From contig PDZU01000021.1 of the NCBI GenBank assembly GCA_002753095.1, forward strand, positions 1-45,558: a stretch of DNA of 45,558 nucleotides. The letters run 5' to 3'. This document shows, in pieces, positions 26,275 through 35,391 of the stretch. The notes beneath the pieces are model-generated. The model was given only the letters and a program-made list of their open reading frames with translations, was not told the origin of the DNA and did no database searches. This DNA comes from Magnetococcales bacterium (GTDB lineage: Bacteria > Pseudomonadota > Magnetococcia > Magnetococcales > Magnetaquicoccaceae). Numbering within the stretch: the stretch's first letter is position 1; each line of letters starts with the position of its first letter. Made by a program: the position numbers and the translations under genes.

Positions 26275-27948
26275 CTATTTCTTCACGCCTTCTTGTGCAT
26301 GGAAATTCCAGAAGTTTGGCGTGTTCGGACAGTGCAGCCCTGGTTCTGGACTATTCGACTTGTATTCCTTGCATTTTTTCCAAAACAAGTTATGCAAAAT
26401 TACCGAACGGATGACATCTTCAAGATTTTTGTTTGCGATGTCATTGTGGCCATTGATGATCTCAGGTGTGGCGCGCACCACCAGGAAGGGGGTGGGATTC
26501 ATGTCCGACCTGAGTTGGTTAAACTCAGGTTGATCGTGGTTCATGAAGACTTTATGCGTGAGATACCGATCCAAATGCCCGACCGTATGCAGGATCGCCT
26601 CCCTCTGTTCGGGGGTAGTGGCATCCCTGTTGAGGTAGGTATCCTGTCGTGCCAACGGAAAGGAAACACCGGTAGCGGTGTCATTCTCGGCGGTAATGGT
26701 CAACATGACGGGACGTGGCGGCTCCAGAAAACGACGATTGTCTGTAGCGTCCAACAGAGGTTCGTAGGCTGCTCCTTCCAAGGCTGGATTGATCAGAATG
26801 GTTAAGTCGGCGATACCACTGACATTCATCTGTTTCTCAGATCCGTCTTCCAGCGTGATACCCCTGCGCCGTGACCGGTCTATCAGGGTCGATTGCAAGG
26901 CGTGATGCATGATCAAGCCACCAAAACTGTGTCCGATGAAAATGAGTTGGGTTTCGTCGGTGCCGGCGATATATCCATCCCGTCTGGCTTCGTCAAACGC
27001 TTTCCTGCGTTTGTCGAGTTCGTTCATTTGTTGACGGGTGTTTTGGCACATCTGAAAGTTGTTGGATACTTCCTTATTCAGATTCAAATGAGAGGTGCGC
27101 AATTTGCGCATGTTTTTTGCCCAAAGCTTGTTTTTTTCGTCCTCTGTCTGGTCGGTTGCCTGGTCTTTGCCCCCCTCTTTATTCCCACTCTGCGATGGTA
27201 CCGTTGCCATCCTGGACAGTTGAGCCTGCACACTCTGTTGCAACTGTGCCATTTGTTGCTGGTTTGCATCCCATTCCGCTTGCTGCCGGTCAAATTTTTC
27301 CTTCTCCTTGCGCCACGCCTCTGCCTTGACACGGGCATTTGAAATTCTTCTAAATTCACCAATATCTGTCAGGAAGCGCTTGATGGAACCATGACCAACC
27401 CGTTCGGCAGCATCCTTTCGGTTCCAGAAATCCATCAGTTCAAACACGGGAGGAAAACTGATCATTTCCCCGCGCCATGACAGATAGACACCCACTACTT
27501 TACGCGGTGTCTCACCGGGTTTACTTCCTTTGATCTCGTCCTGTGCCAATTTTTCAAGTAACTTCTGGAATTGGGCAACATTTCCGTCATTTTCGGCAGC
27601 GTTGTGGTTCCAACCATGGGTAAAGGTCACAATCAGGAATGCGTTGTCATTTTTTTTCTGATACTCTTCCAGGAATTGGATCAGACCATCGGCCTGTTGT
27701 TTGTCGTGCATCCATCCCTCGTCATCAAACTCAACAAAACTCAACAAATATCCATCGTTTGAAGAACTCTTCTGTGCGGTGTCGGTAGATTTTTCCGTCA
27801 GGCACACATGTTCAATGCTCCGCATGCCGGTCGGTGTGCATGGAGCGTTCACCTGGACCGGCGCATGCGTGCGATAGGCCGTGTTGGCAGCGCATCCAGT
27901 CAACAACAGCAAACAGAGTGTTGATATAAGGTATTGTCTTGTTTTCAT
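26275..27948 (-). CDS. Lipoprotein alpha/beta-hydrolase with coiled-coil insertion
   Basis: 557 residues. Signal peptide with lipobox LLTGC (Cys19), so it is an anchored envelope lipoprotein. An early alpha/beta-hydrolase strand ends in 'FLIVTFTHGWNHNA' near residue 110 (oxyanion-hole region) and the nucleophile elbow is GHSFGG with Ser341. Between them residues about 205-325 form a charged Gln/Lys-rich coiled coil, not part of the normal fold. Likely an esterase or lipase; substrate unknown. A strong promoter with TTGACA lies upstream. Codon use and base composition look a little more AT-rich than the neighbours. Confidence 0.8.
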   Translation of the reverse strand: MKTRQYLISTLCLLLLTGCAANTAYRTHAPVQVNAPCTPTGMRSIEHVCLTEKSTDTAQKSSSNDGYLLSFVEFDDEGWMHDKQQADGLIQFLEEYQKKNDNAFLIVTFTHGWNHNAAENDGNVAQFQKLLEKLAQDEIKGSKPGETPRKVVGVYLSWRGEMISFPPVFELMDFWNRKDAAERVGHGSIKRFLTDIGEFRRISNARVKAEAWRKEKEKFDRQQAEWDANQQQMAQLQQSVQAQLSRMATVPSQSGNKEGGKDQATDQTEDEKNKLWAKNMRKLRTSHLNLNKEVSNNFQMCQNTRQQMNELDKRRKAFDEARRDGYIAGTDETQLIFIGHSFGGLIMHHALQSTLIDRSRRRGITLEDGSEKQMNVSGIADLTILINPALEGAAYEPLLDATDNRRFLEPPRPVMLTITAENDTATGVSFPLARQDTYLNRDATTPEQREAILHTVGHLDRYLTHKVFMNHDQPEFNQLRSDMNPTPFLVVRATPEIINGHNDIANKNLEDVIRSVILHNLFWKKCKEYKSNSPEPGLHCPNTPNFWNFHAQEGVKK

Positions 27949-28064
27949 TGTCCCCCCACATACGATTCAATGAGTGTTGATTGCCGATTAATAGCGGTAC
28001 TGCATCGCACCATATTACAAAATGCAAAGATTTCAAGATCCTTTTAAATATTGCAGCTTGGCTA

Positions 28065-28093
28065 CATATACATAATAGGTAATTTATTGTCAA
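28065..28093 (-). promoter_or_regulatory. Sigma-70 promoter of the lipoprotein hydrolase gene
   Basis: On the minus strand TTGACA (28093-28088), a 17-bp AT-rich spacer and TATATG (28070-28065) lie about 115 bp before the ATG at 27948. The 297-bp gap 27949-28245 otherwise holds the leader and the divergent promoter only. Confidence 0.6.
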
Positions 28094-28181
28094 CAGGGAA
28101 TGCGCAGCATCCCATTGATTGTCTTTTCCTGGCACGGAATGCGAGGAGTTATCTGTCTGGTGTCTGCCCTTTACCAGCCTA

Positions 28182-28210
28182 TCGCTTCTTCGATTCCTTT
28201 TTGCTATACT
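28182..28210 (+). promoter_or_regulatory. Extended -10 promoter of the nuclease-like gene
   Basis: TGCTATACT gives an extended -10 element (TATACT at 28205-28210), 36 bp before the ATG at 28246. The -35 region (TCGCTT, 28182-28187) is poor, as is common with an extended -10. Confidence 0.4.
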
Positions 28211-28245
28211 GAGTCCATGAGGTAACCAAACACAGGAAAAATGCC

Positions 28246-28881
28246 ATGAGCCATACACTGACCGCCAACGATGTCTGGAAGATGTTTGAAGAGACCAACC
28301 GGATCTTTCAAGAGAGCAAACTGGAGACCGATCGACTCTTTCAGGAGAGCAAACTGCTGATGCAGGTGCAGCGTGAAGAGACCGAAAAATCGTTTCGGGA
28401 ACTTTCGGAAAGTCAGAAGGATACGGACAGAAAGATCAAGGAGATGTCCAAAAACATCGATCGATTGGGTGGACGCCTGGGCGAGTTTGTGGAGGGATTG
28501 GTTGCCCCCGCTTGCAAAACGCTTTTTGCCCAATGGGGCATCCCTGTCCATATGGTCAGCCGACGCATCAGCGCCTCAACCGCCGATGGACGCAACATGG
28601 AAATTGATCTTCTGGTGGATAATACCGATTCGGTCGTGCTTGTGGAGGTCAAGAGCAAATTGACGGTGGATGATGTCAAAGATCATCTGGTGAGAATGTC
28701 GCAGTTCAAGGAGTTTCTGCCGCTGTACGCCCACAAAAAGGCCATTGGTGCCGTGGCTGCCATGGTCATCGAAGAGAATGTCTGCCGCTTTGCCATCAGC
28801 AGCGGTCTGTTTGTCATTGAGCAGGCTGGCGAAACCTTGCGTATGGCCAACGATGCTCAATTTCAGGCAAAAGTGTGGTAA
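28246..28881 (+). CDS. Coiled-coil protein with PD-(D/E)XK nuclease-like domain (DUF3782-like)
   Basis: 211 residues. The N-terminal 75 residues are a coiled coil of repeated 'FQESKLETDRLFQESKLL' type. The second half has 'RNMEIDLLVDNTDSVVLVEVKSKL', a D...(E)xK core typical of the PD-(D/E)XK nuclease fold. Members are abundant in filamentous and magnetotactic bacteria, mostly as orphan genes, and their function is not known to me. AGGA lies before the ATG at 28246. It converges with rlmH across 48 bp. DNA cleavage is possible but unproven. Confidence 0.75.
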   Translation: MSHTLTANDVWKMFEETNRIFQESKLETDRLFQESKLLMQVQREETEKSFRELSESQKDTDRKIKEMSKNIDRLGGRLGEFVEGLVAPACKTLFAQWGIPVHMVSRRISASTADGRNMEIDLLVDNTDSVVLVEVKSKLTVDDVKDHLVRMSQFKEFLPLYAHKKAIGAVAAMVIEENVCRFAISSGLFVIEQAGETLRMANDAQFQAKVW

Positions 28882-28929
28882 CACAACTGCCCGGATCCGC
28901 GTTCAGGCACGGCTTGGGGTTGGCTATGA

Positions 28930-29403
28930 TCAGCGGTGGTACGGAATCCGCTCCATGAGCGTGTAGGCCCGATACAACTGCTCCAACAACAACACCCGAA
29001 CCAGCAGGTGCGGAAAGGTCATCGGACCCAGCGACAGGCTCCAGGAACCCATGCGCAGCAGCTCCGGGTGCAGCCCGTCGGGGCCACCAATCATGAAGGT
29101 GACCCGTTCTCCGTCATCACGCCAGCGCTGCATCTCTCCGGCGAAGGCTTCCGAGCTGAAGTTGCGTCCACCGATGTACAACGGAATCAACAGAGTCGTC
29201 TGGTCCAGGCGCTCCCGCAGGCGTTGCGCTTCAAACTGCAAGCCTTGCAGGCGCTCTGCCTCCCCAGCGCTGCTACGTCGGGCTTCGGCCACTTCAGACA
29301 GTGTGACGCCACCGATGCGTTGCAAGCGGTGTTGATACTCCTCGCACAGCGTGCGCAACGGTGCTGGCATGCCCCGTCCCACCGCCAGAATCGTCAATTT
29401 CAA
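28930..29403 (-). CDS. rlmH: 23S rRNA pseudouridine-1915 N3-methyltransferase
   Basis: 157 residues, matching the usual 155. SPOUT-class knot: 'VTFMIGGPDGLHPELLRM' and the C-terminal 'MTFPHLLVRVLLLEQLYRAY' followed by 'RIPYHR', the family hallmark ending. It methylates pseudouridine 1915 in helix 69 of 23S rRNA. The start is a TTG at 29403, whose bases overlap the TGA of rsfS (TTGA), with GAAGAG upstream; a longer frame through rsfS is only a shadow. Coupling to rsfS is conserved in many bacteria. Confidence 0.92.
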   Translation of the reverse strand: MKLTILAVGRGMPAPLRTLCEEYQHRLQRIGGVTLSEVAEARRSSAGEAERLQGLQFEAQRLRERLDQTTLLIPLYIGGRNFSSEAFAGEMQRWRDDGERVTFMIGGPDGLHPELLRMGSWSLSLGPMTFPHLLVRVLLLEQLYRAYTLMERIPYHR

Positions 29404-29912
29404 AGTTTTTTGCTCTTCACACTTTTCGATTGTGCACGCTTGGGTTTGGCCGCTTTCTCTTCCTTGACCTTGCCGCGCCGTTCGCTCTGGGCCGGCTTGG
29501 GCGGCTTGGGTGGTTTGATCTTTTTCTTGACCTTCTCCGGCTTTTCGGTCAACTCTTCCTCGATGCGTCGATTGACCGGCGGTGGTGGTGCCCATAACCG
29601 TTCCAGATCATAAAACCCGCGTGCCTCTTGCTGGAAAAGATGCACCACCACATCCCCGCCATCCACCAAGACCCAAGTCGCCTCCGGCAAACCGGCGATA
29701 CTCAGCACCCGCAGCTTTTGCTCATGAAAAAAACGGTCCGCTTCTTCCGCCAAAGCGGCCACATGGGTCTGGGACGTTCCCGTGGCCACTAGAAAAAAAT
29801 CGGTAAAAGAGGCCCGCTCGCGCAGGTCGATGATCACCATGTCCAGCGCCTTTTTCTCTTCCAGACGCCCTTTGAGTCGCCGTACCAGCAACTCCTGCTC
29901 CGATTTACTCAT
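29400..29912 (-). CDS. rsfS: Ribosome silencing factor RsfS with basic C-terminal tail
   Basis: 170 residues. The core (about residues 1-110) has 'KALDMVIIDLRERASFTDFF' and 'WVLVDGGDVVVHLFQQEARGFYDLE', typical of RsfS, which binds ribosomal protein L14 and blocks subunit joining in starvation. After the core comes about 55 residues rich in Lys and Pro ('KPPKPPKPAQSERRGKVKEE' type), absent from the usual 105-130-residue proteins and likely to bind RNA. The ATG at 29912 overlaps the nadD stop by 8 bp; an ATG at 29930 is possible. Confidence 0.9.
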   Translation of the reverse strand: MSKSEQELLVRRLKGRLEEKKALDMVIIDLRERASFTDFFLVATGTSQTHVAALAEEADRFFHEQKLRVLSIAGLPEATWVLVDGGDVVVHLFQQEARGFYDLERLWAPPPPVNRRIEEELTEKPEKVKKKIKPPKPPKPAQSERRGKVKEEKAAKPKRAQSKSVKSKKL

Positions 29913-30561
29913 GCTCACCGTATAAATCATGTTGTTGAATGTAGGCCATCACCGCCTCCGGCGTCAGATAGCGAATGCTCTCCCCCCGTCGCACCCGCTG
30001 CCGCAAGGCGCGGGAACTGACCGCAAAAGGGGTCACCGGCAGCAGACAGACGCCGTGTCTGCCCAACTGTTGCCGGTCCAACTGGCTTGCTTCGGCCACC
30101 TGATAGGGTTGCCAATGGGCCAATACCTGTTGTTCTGCTGCCGTCACGGCGTGTCCGGGTCGCTGCAGCACCGCCAGATGGGCCCAACGCAGCAACTCCT
30201 GCCAATCCTTCCAACGGTGTACTTCCGCCAACAGATCGCTGCCCAGCAGAAAAATCAACTCACCCATGGGGAAACGGTGTGCCAGGATCTGCAACGTCTC
30301 CACCGTGTACGAGATGCCGGGGCGCGTGGCGTCCAGTTCGCACAACTCAAAACCGCTCTGCTCCTGGATGGCCAGACGGGTCATGGCGACCCGATGGGCG
30401 ACCGCAGTGGCCCGGCTGGCATCCTTGAGCGGATGGGCGCCAGAGGGGAGAAAAAAAACCGCCTCCAGGGAGAGTTGCTGCATGGCCTCCAAGGCTGGGC
30501 GCAGATGGCCGTAATGTGGTGGATCAAAACTGCCCCCCAGAATGCCGATCCGCGTGCTCAT
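29905..30561 (-). CDS. nadD: Nicotinate-nucleotide adenylyltransferase
   Basis: 218 residues. The nucleotidyltransferase motif '[18 protein letters not shown]' is at the N-terminus; '[13 protein letters not shown]' is the C-terminal ISSTxxR-type ATP site, with the Thr replaced. It adenylates nicotinate mononucleotide in NAD synthesis. The ATG overlaps the proA stop (ATGA), and the gene overlaps rsfS, so proA-nadD-rsfS-rlmH are translationally coupled. Confidence 0.94.
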   Translation of the reverse strand: MSTRIGILGGSFDPPHYGHLRPALEAMQQLSLEAVFFLPSGAHPLKDASRATAVAHRVAMTRLAIQEQSGFELCELDATRPGISYTVETLQILAHRFPMGELIFLLGSDLLAEVHRWKDWQELLRWAHLAVLQRPGHAVTAAEQQVLAHWQPYQVAEASQLDRQQLGRHGVCLLPVTPFAVSSRALRQRVRRGESIRYLTPEAVMAYIQQHDLYGEHE

Positions 30562-31829
30562 TGCCGCAGTTGACCCTCGCCCAGAACAACATATTTCTGG
30601 GTGGTCAGCCCCTCCAGTCCGACCGGACCCCGCACATGCAGCTTGTCGGTGGAGATGCCCATCTCCGCGCCCAGACCAAACTCAAAGCCGTCGCTGAAAC
30701 GGCTGGAAGCGTTGACCATCACCGAGGCTGAATCCACCTCACGCAGGAAGCGCATGGCATGGTGATGGTTGCGCGTGACGATCACATCCGTATGGCGTGA
30801 AGAGTGGCGCTCGATATGGTCCATGGCCTCCTCCAGCGAGTCGACCACCCGAATGGACAGAATGGCTTCCAGATACTCCGTGTCCCAATCTGCCGCAACC
30901 GCATCGTGTACCGGGATCCGTTCCGGGATCAGGCTGCGGCTCTCCGGGCAGACACGCAGTTCGCAGCCTGCCTCGCTCAACTCCTGGCATACCTCCGGCA
31001 GGAAGGTGGCGGCAACCGCTCGGTGTACCAATAAAGTCTCGGTGGCGTTGCAAACGCCGGTGCGTTGCATCTTGCCGTTCATGGTCAGGGCCAGCGCCAT
31101 GGCCAGGTCGGCTTCTGCGTCCACGTAGGTATGGCAGATGCCATCCAGGTGCTTGATCACCGGAATATGGGACTCGGCAACAATGCGGGCAATCAGATCC
31201 TTGCCGCCACGGGGAATGATCACATCCACATCGGCATCGCAGCGGAGCAGTTCGCCTACGGCAGCCCGATCGGTGGTATCGATATATTGCACCGCTGTCT
31301 GGGGCAGGCCGGCCTCTTGCAGGCCCTGCAGCAAGCAGGCGGCAATGGCGCGATTCGAATAGTACGCCTCTGAACCGCCGCGCAGGATGACCGCGTTGCC
31401 TGATTTGACGCACAGGGCCGCTGCATCGGCGGTTACGTTGGGTCGGGATTCGTAGATCACGCCAATCACACCAAGCGGCACGCGCATGCGACCGATGTGC
31501 AGCCCGTTGGGCCGCAGTTTCATGGTGGTGATCTCTCCCACCGGATCATCCAGGGCGGCCACCTGGCGCACGCCCTCGGCCATGGCGGCGATGCGGCTGT
31601 CGGTCAAGCGCAGTCGGTCGATCATGGCGTTACTGAGCCCCGCTGTTTCTGCCGCCTGCAGATCGCGGCTGTTTTCTGTTTGCAGGTACTCTTTTTGGGC
31701 CAACAGTTGTTCCGCCATGATCAACAGGGCCTTGTTCTTGACTGCCCCCCCCGGCCATCGCCAAGGAGCGGCTGCCTGACGTGCCGCTGTGGCCATGGCG
31801 TGTACATCGACGGAATGTGTTGTTTCCAT
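30558..31829 (-). CDS. proA: Gamma-glutamyl phosphate reductase
   Basis: 423 residues, close to the 417 of E. coli. An aldehyde-dehydrogenase-type fold with the catalytic cysteine in '[13 protein letters not shown]' and the cofactor region '[13 protein letters not shown]'. It reduces gamma-glutamyl phosphate with NADPH to the semialdehyde, the second step of proline synthesis. The ATG at 31829 is chosen because family homology begins soon after it. The frame continues far upstream, but only through repeat DNA. Its partner proB lies 459 bp upstream with palindrome repeats between. Confidence 0.94.
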   Translation of the reverse strand: METTHSVDVHAMATAARQAAAPWRWPGGAVKNKALLIMAEQLLAQKEYLQTENSRDLQAAETAGLSNAMIDRLRLTDSRIAAMAEGVRQVAALDDPVGEITTMKLRPNGLHIGRMRVPLGVIGVIYESRPNVTADAAALCVKSGNAVILRGGSEAYYSNRAIAACLLQGLQEAGLPQTAVQYIDTTDRAAVGELLRCDADVDVIIPRGGKDLIARIVAESHIPVIKHLDGICHTYVDAEADLAMALALTMNGKMQRTGVCNATETLLVHRAVAATFLPEVCQELSEAGCELRVCPESRSLIPERIPVHDAVAADWDTEYLEAILSIRVVDSLEEAMDHIERHSSRHTDVIVTRNHHHAMRFLREVDSASVMVNASSRFSDGFEFGLGAEMGISTDKLHVRGPVGLEGLTTQKYVVLGEGQLRQ

Positions 31830-31876
31830 GGAGACCCCCAATGAAAGAGTGGCAAGCATGAACATAAACAATTGTG

Positions 31877-32067
31877 GGTCCAGGGGGGTCACCCCCCTGG
31901 CGGGTCCAGGGCGGAGCCCTGGGAATTTATCTTTTGATTTTAATCTTTTATCTTTTGCCTTTGGCGCGCTTTTCAAACCAAGCCGACGCGTTTTTTGCGT
32001 CGGCGCAGCGCGCCTAATTGACGCAAGATGTTCGGATTGGCGCGCTTTTTTGCGCCAGTCCGAACAC
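31877..32067 (-). repeat. Divergent palindrome-array repeat, copy 4 (reverse orientation)
   Basis: The same architecture with mostly different sequence. CCAGGGGGG-TCA-CCCCCCTGG (31880-31900) replaces hairpin 5 and CCAGGGCGGAGCCCTGG replaces hairpin 4. An AT-rich spacer with three ATCTTTT-like units follows. Then an outer GGCGCGCT/AGCGCGCC stem encloses GCCGACGC-GTTTTTT-GCGTCGGC. A further long hairpin (TGTTCGGA...TCCGAACA, about 32029-32066) ends it. Placed back to back with copy 5, it makes a 400-bp palindrome-rich block between proB and proA. Confidence 0.65.
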
Positions 32068-32100
32068 CCTCCCAATGGGTTTTGCCCGCGAGCGATTCCA

Positions 32101-32270
32101 TACCGCGTGGTTAAAAGTCGGGCGTCCGCCCTCCCAAAGCGTGCCCCTGCGGGGCACAGATTTGTGCGGCGTGCGCAAATGCTGCGCATTTGCTTTTTAA
32201 AAACGCCGCACATTACAAGCAGGGCTTTGCCCTGCACCCAGCAGGGGCGATGATCGCCCCTGCACCCCGC
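32101..32270 (+). repeat. Palindrome-array repeat, copy 5 (reference copy)
   Basis: The five hairpins are: H1 GGGCG-TC-CGCCC (32120-32131); H2 GTGCCCC-TGC-GGGGCAC (32141-32157); H3 outer GTGCGGCGT/ACGCCGCAC (32164-32211) around inner GCAAATGC-TGC-GCATTTGC; H4 GCAGGGCTTTGCCCTGC (32219-32235); H5 CAGGGGCGAT-GATCGCCCCTG (32242-32262). It ends 18 bp from the proB stop, so it is transcribed within or after the proB message. The right flank CCCCGCAGAAATTTT is shared with copy 7. Confidence 0.9.
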
Positions 32271-32288
32271 AGAAATTTTTAAAGATTG

Positions 32289-33413
32289 TCAAAGCAACAA
32301 GACCAAATTATCCCGATGAATCACCTCAGGATCCCCGGCAAACCCCAGAATCGACTCAAAGTCGGAACTGTGCCGACCACGAATCAACGCAACCTCACCG
32401 TCAGGATAATTCACCGAACCTTTGGCAACCGCTTGCCCATTGGGATCCACACACAACACAGCATCCCCGCGCGCAAAACTCCCACGCACCCCGACAATGC
32501 CCTTGGCCAACAAACTCCCACCCCCTTGCAGAGCACGCGCAGCCCCGGCATCCACCAGGATCTCCCCTTTGCTCCAACGCGCATTGGCAATCCACGCTTT
32601 ATGGGCACTCAAAGGGTTGCCATCGGCCAAAAAAAGAGTGCCCACAGGATGGGTGAAAACCTCTGCCACCGGATCAGGCCGAAAGCCGTTGGTCAAAACC
32701 GTCTGACAACCACGCCGGGCAGCCATCTTGGCCGCCTTCAACTTGGTGGCCATCCCGCCACGCCCCACCGAAGAACCCACACCACCAGCCAATTTTTCCA
32801 AGGCCGGAGTCACCCGCTCCACCAACGGTAACGGTTTGGCCTGCGGATCCCGACGCGGATCGGCATCAAAAAAACCATCCACGTCAGACAGTAAAATCAA
32901 AAGGTCTGCCCCGACCAAATCAGCCACATTGGCCGACAACGTGTCGTTGTCGCCAAACTGGATCTCATCAACCATGACCGTGTCATTTTCGTTGACCACC
33001 GGCACCAACCCCAAAGAGGCCAGAGTCAATAGCGTCTCGCGGGCATTCAAATAACGCCGACGGTTTTCCACATCAGCACGGGTGATCAGTACCTGTCCTA
33101 CCGCCACCCCGTGCGCAGCAAAAGCCTCCTCATAGCAGCGCATCACCAACGGTTGACCGGCAGCCGCCGCCGCCTGCTTCTCACGCAGAGAGGCCGGCGG
33201 GCGCTGCAATCGCAACAAAGGAGCCCCAGCCGCCACCGCCCCGGAAGAGACGATGATCACCTGCTTCTCCCCCCGCAACAACGCCATCACCTCGGCAGCC
33301 CGTGCGTTGACCCAATCCTGCCGCAACCCAGCTCCACCCGCAGTCAACAGGTTGGAACCAATCTTGATGACCACGCGCCGCGCGTTACGCACCTGCTGCC
33401 AGCCCTGCGCCAT
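32289..33413 (-). CDS. proB: Glutamate 5-kinase
   Basis: 374 residues. The amino-acid-kinase domain has 'RRVVIKIGSNLLTAGGAG' at the N-terminus, 'IIVSSGAVAAG' and 'VVNENDTVMVDEIQFGDND'; a PUA domain forms the C-terminal 90 residues. It phosphorylates glutamate, the first and usually proline-inhibited step of proline synthesis. The ATG at 33413 starts 13 bp after obg and gives the usual length. An alternative ATG at 33455 has a better GGAGG but overlaps obg by 29 bp, and that GGAGG also encodes the Glu-rich end of Obg. Confidence 0.94.
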   Translation of the reverse strand: MAQGWQQVRNARRVVIKIGSNLLTAGGAGLRQDWVNARAAEVMALLRGEKQVIIVSSGAVAAGAPLLRLQRPPASLREKQAAAAAGQPLVMRCYEEAFAAHGVAVGQVLITRADVENRRRYLNARETLLTLASLGLVPVVNENDTVMVDEIQFGDNDTLSANVADLVGADLLILLSDVDGFFDADPRRDPQAKPLPLVERVTPALEKLAGGVGSSVGRGGMATKLKAAKMAARRGCQTVLTNGFRPDPVAEVFTHPVGTLFLADGNPLSAHKAWIANARWSKGEILVDAGAARALQGGGSLLAKGIVGVRGSFARGDAVLCVDPNGQAVAKGSVNYPDGEVALIRGRHSSDFESILGFAGDPEVIHRDNLVLLL

Positions 33414-33426
33414 CCGGCTGTCCGCC

Positions 33427-34632
<1,206 letters not shown>

Positions 34633-34648
34633 TTACAAGAACAGAAAA

Positions 34649-34918
34649 TCAGACAGCCCCGGTGCTTTCCACAGGCTGCACAGTGACATACTTGCGGTTG
34701 TTGCGTTTGGTAAACACAACCGCACCACCAACGAGAGCAAAGAGGGTGTGATCCTTGCCCATGCCAACACCATCCCCAGCATAAACCTGGGTGCCGCGCT
34801 GCCGAATGATGATATTACCTGGAATCGCCATTTCGCCACCAAAGAGCTTGACGCCCAGGCGACGACCGGCAGAATCGCGACCATTGCGGGTACTTCCCGC
34901 CGCTTTCTTGTGAGCCAT
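34649..34918 (-). CDS. rpmA: 50S ribosomal protein L27
   Basis: 89 residues beginning '[20 protein letters not shown]', the conserved L27 N-terminus that reaches the peptidyl-transferase centre, with '[18 protein letters not shown]' in the body. The N-terminus has no Firmicutes-type cleavable leader. It is 19 bp after rplU and 52 bp before obg. Confidence 0.97.
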   Translation of the reverse strand: MAHKKAAGSTRNGRDSAGRRLGVKLFGGEMAIPGNIIIRQRGTQVYAGDGVGMGKDHTLFALVGGAVVFTKRNNRKYVTVQPVESTGAV

Positions 34919-34937
34919 TTATCAACTCCTCATGGGA

Positions 34938-35261
34938 TCAGGCGGCAGAGCCTGCGCTGTGGATAGCGGTAATTTTCAGTTCGGTCAAGTTTTGGCGATG
35001 CCCCTGTCTGCGGCGATAATTTTTGCGCCGTTGCTTCTTGAAGACGAGGATTTTCTTTTCGCGCATCTGGCGGACGATAATACCCTCCACCTGAGCCCCG
35101 GCGATGGCACCGCCGACTTTGATGCCGTCTTCGCCGTCGATCAGGAGCACATCCTGGAGCGCGACCGCATCGCCCTGTTCGCCGGGCAGCGTTTCAACGC
35201 GAATGAGATCATTTACTGCCACTTTATATTGTTTTCCGCCGGTGCGGACTACCGCATACAT
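34938..35261 (-). CDS. rplU: 50S ribosomal protein L21
   Basis: 107 residues beginning 'MYAVVRTGGKQYKV', the hallmark L21 start, and with 'FKKQRRKNYRRRQGHRQ' near the C-terminus that contacts 23S rRNA. GGAGG is 10 bp before the ATG at 35261. First gene of the rplU-rpmA-obg-proB-proA-nadD-rsfS-rlmH run. Confidence 0.97.
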   Translation of the reverse strand: MYAVVRTGGKQYKVAVNDLIRVETLPGEQGDAVALQDVLLIDGEDGIKVGGAIAGAQVEGIIVRQMREKKILVFKKQRRKNYRRRQGHRQNLTELKITAIHSAGSAA

Positions 35262-35361
35262 CGTTATCGTCCTCCAAAAAGACCAGAAAAACGGACAAGC
35301 CGCACTTTCTGTCGTCACTAGGCTGTGAGTGTGACCGGAAAGCTCAGTTGTGGGAAATCGA

Positions 35362-35391
35362 CTATTCTCACCAAAGCGGGGGACAAGTCAA
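35362..35391 (-). promoter_or_regulatory. Possible promoter of the rplU operon
   Basis: On the minus strand TTGACT (35391-35386) is followed after 17 bp by AGAATA (35368-35363), or after 18 bp by GAATAG. The -35 element overlaps the end of maf. The leader to rplU would be about 95 bases; I see no ribosomal-protein autoregulatory structure in it. Confidence 0.4.
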
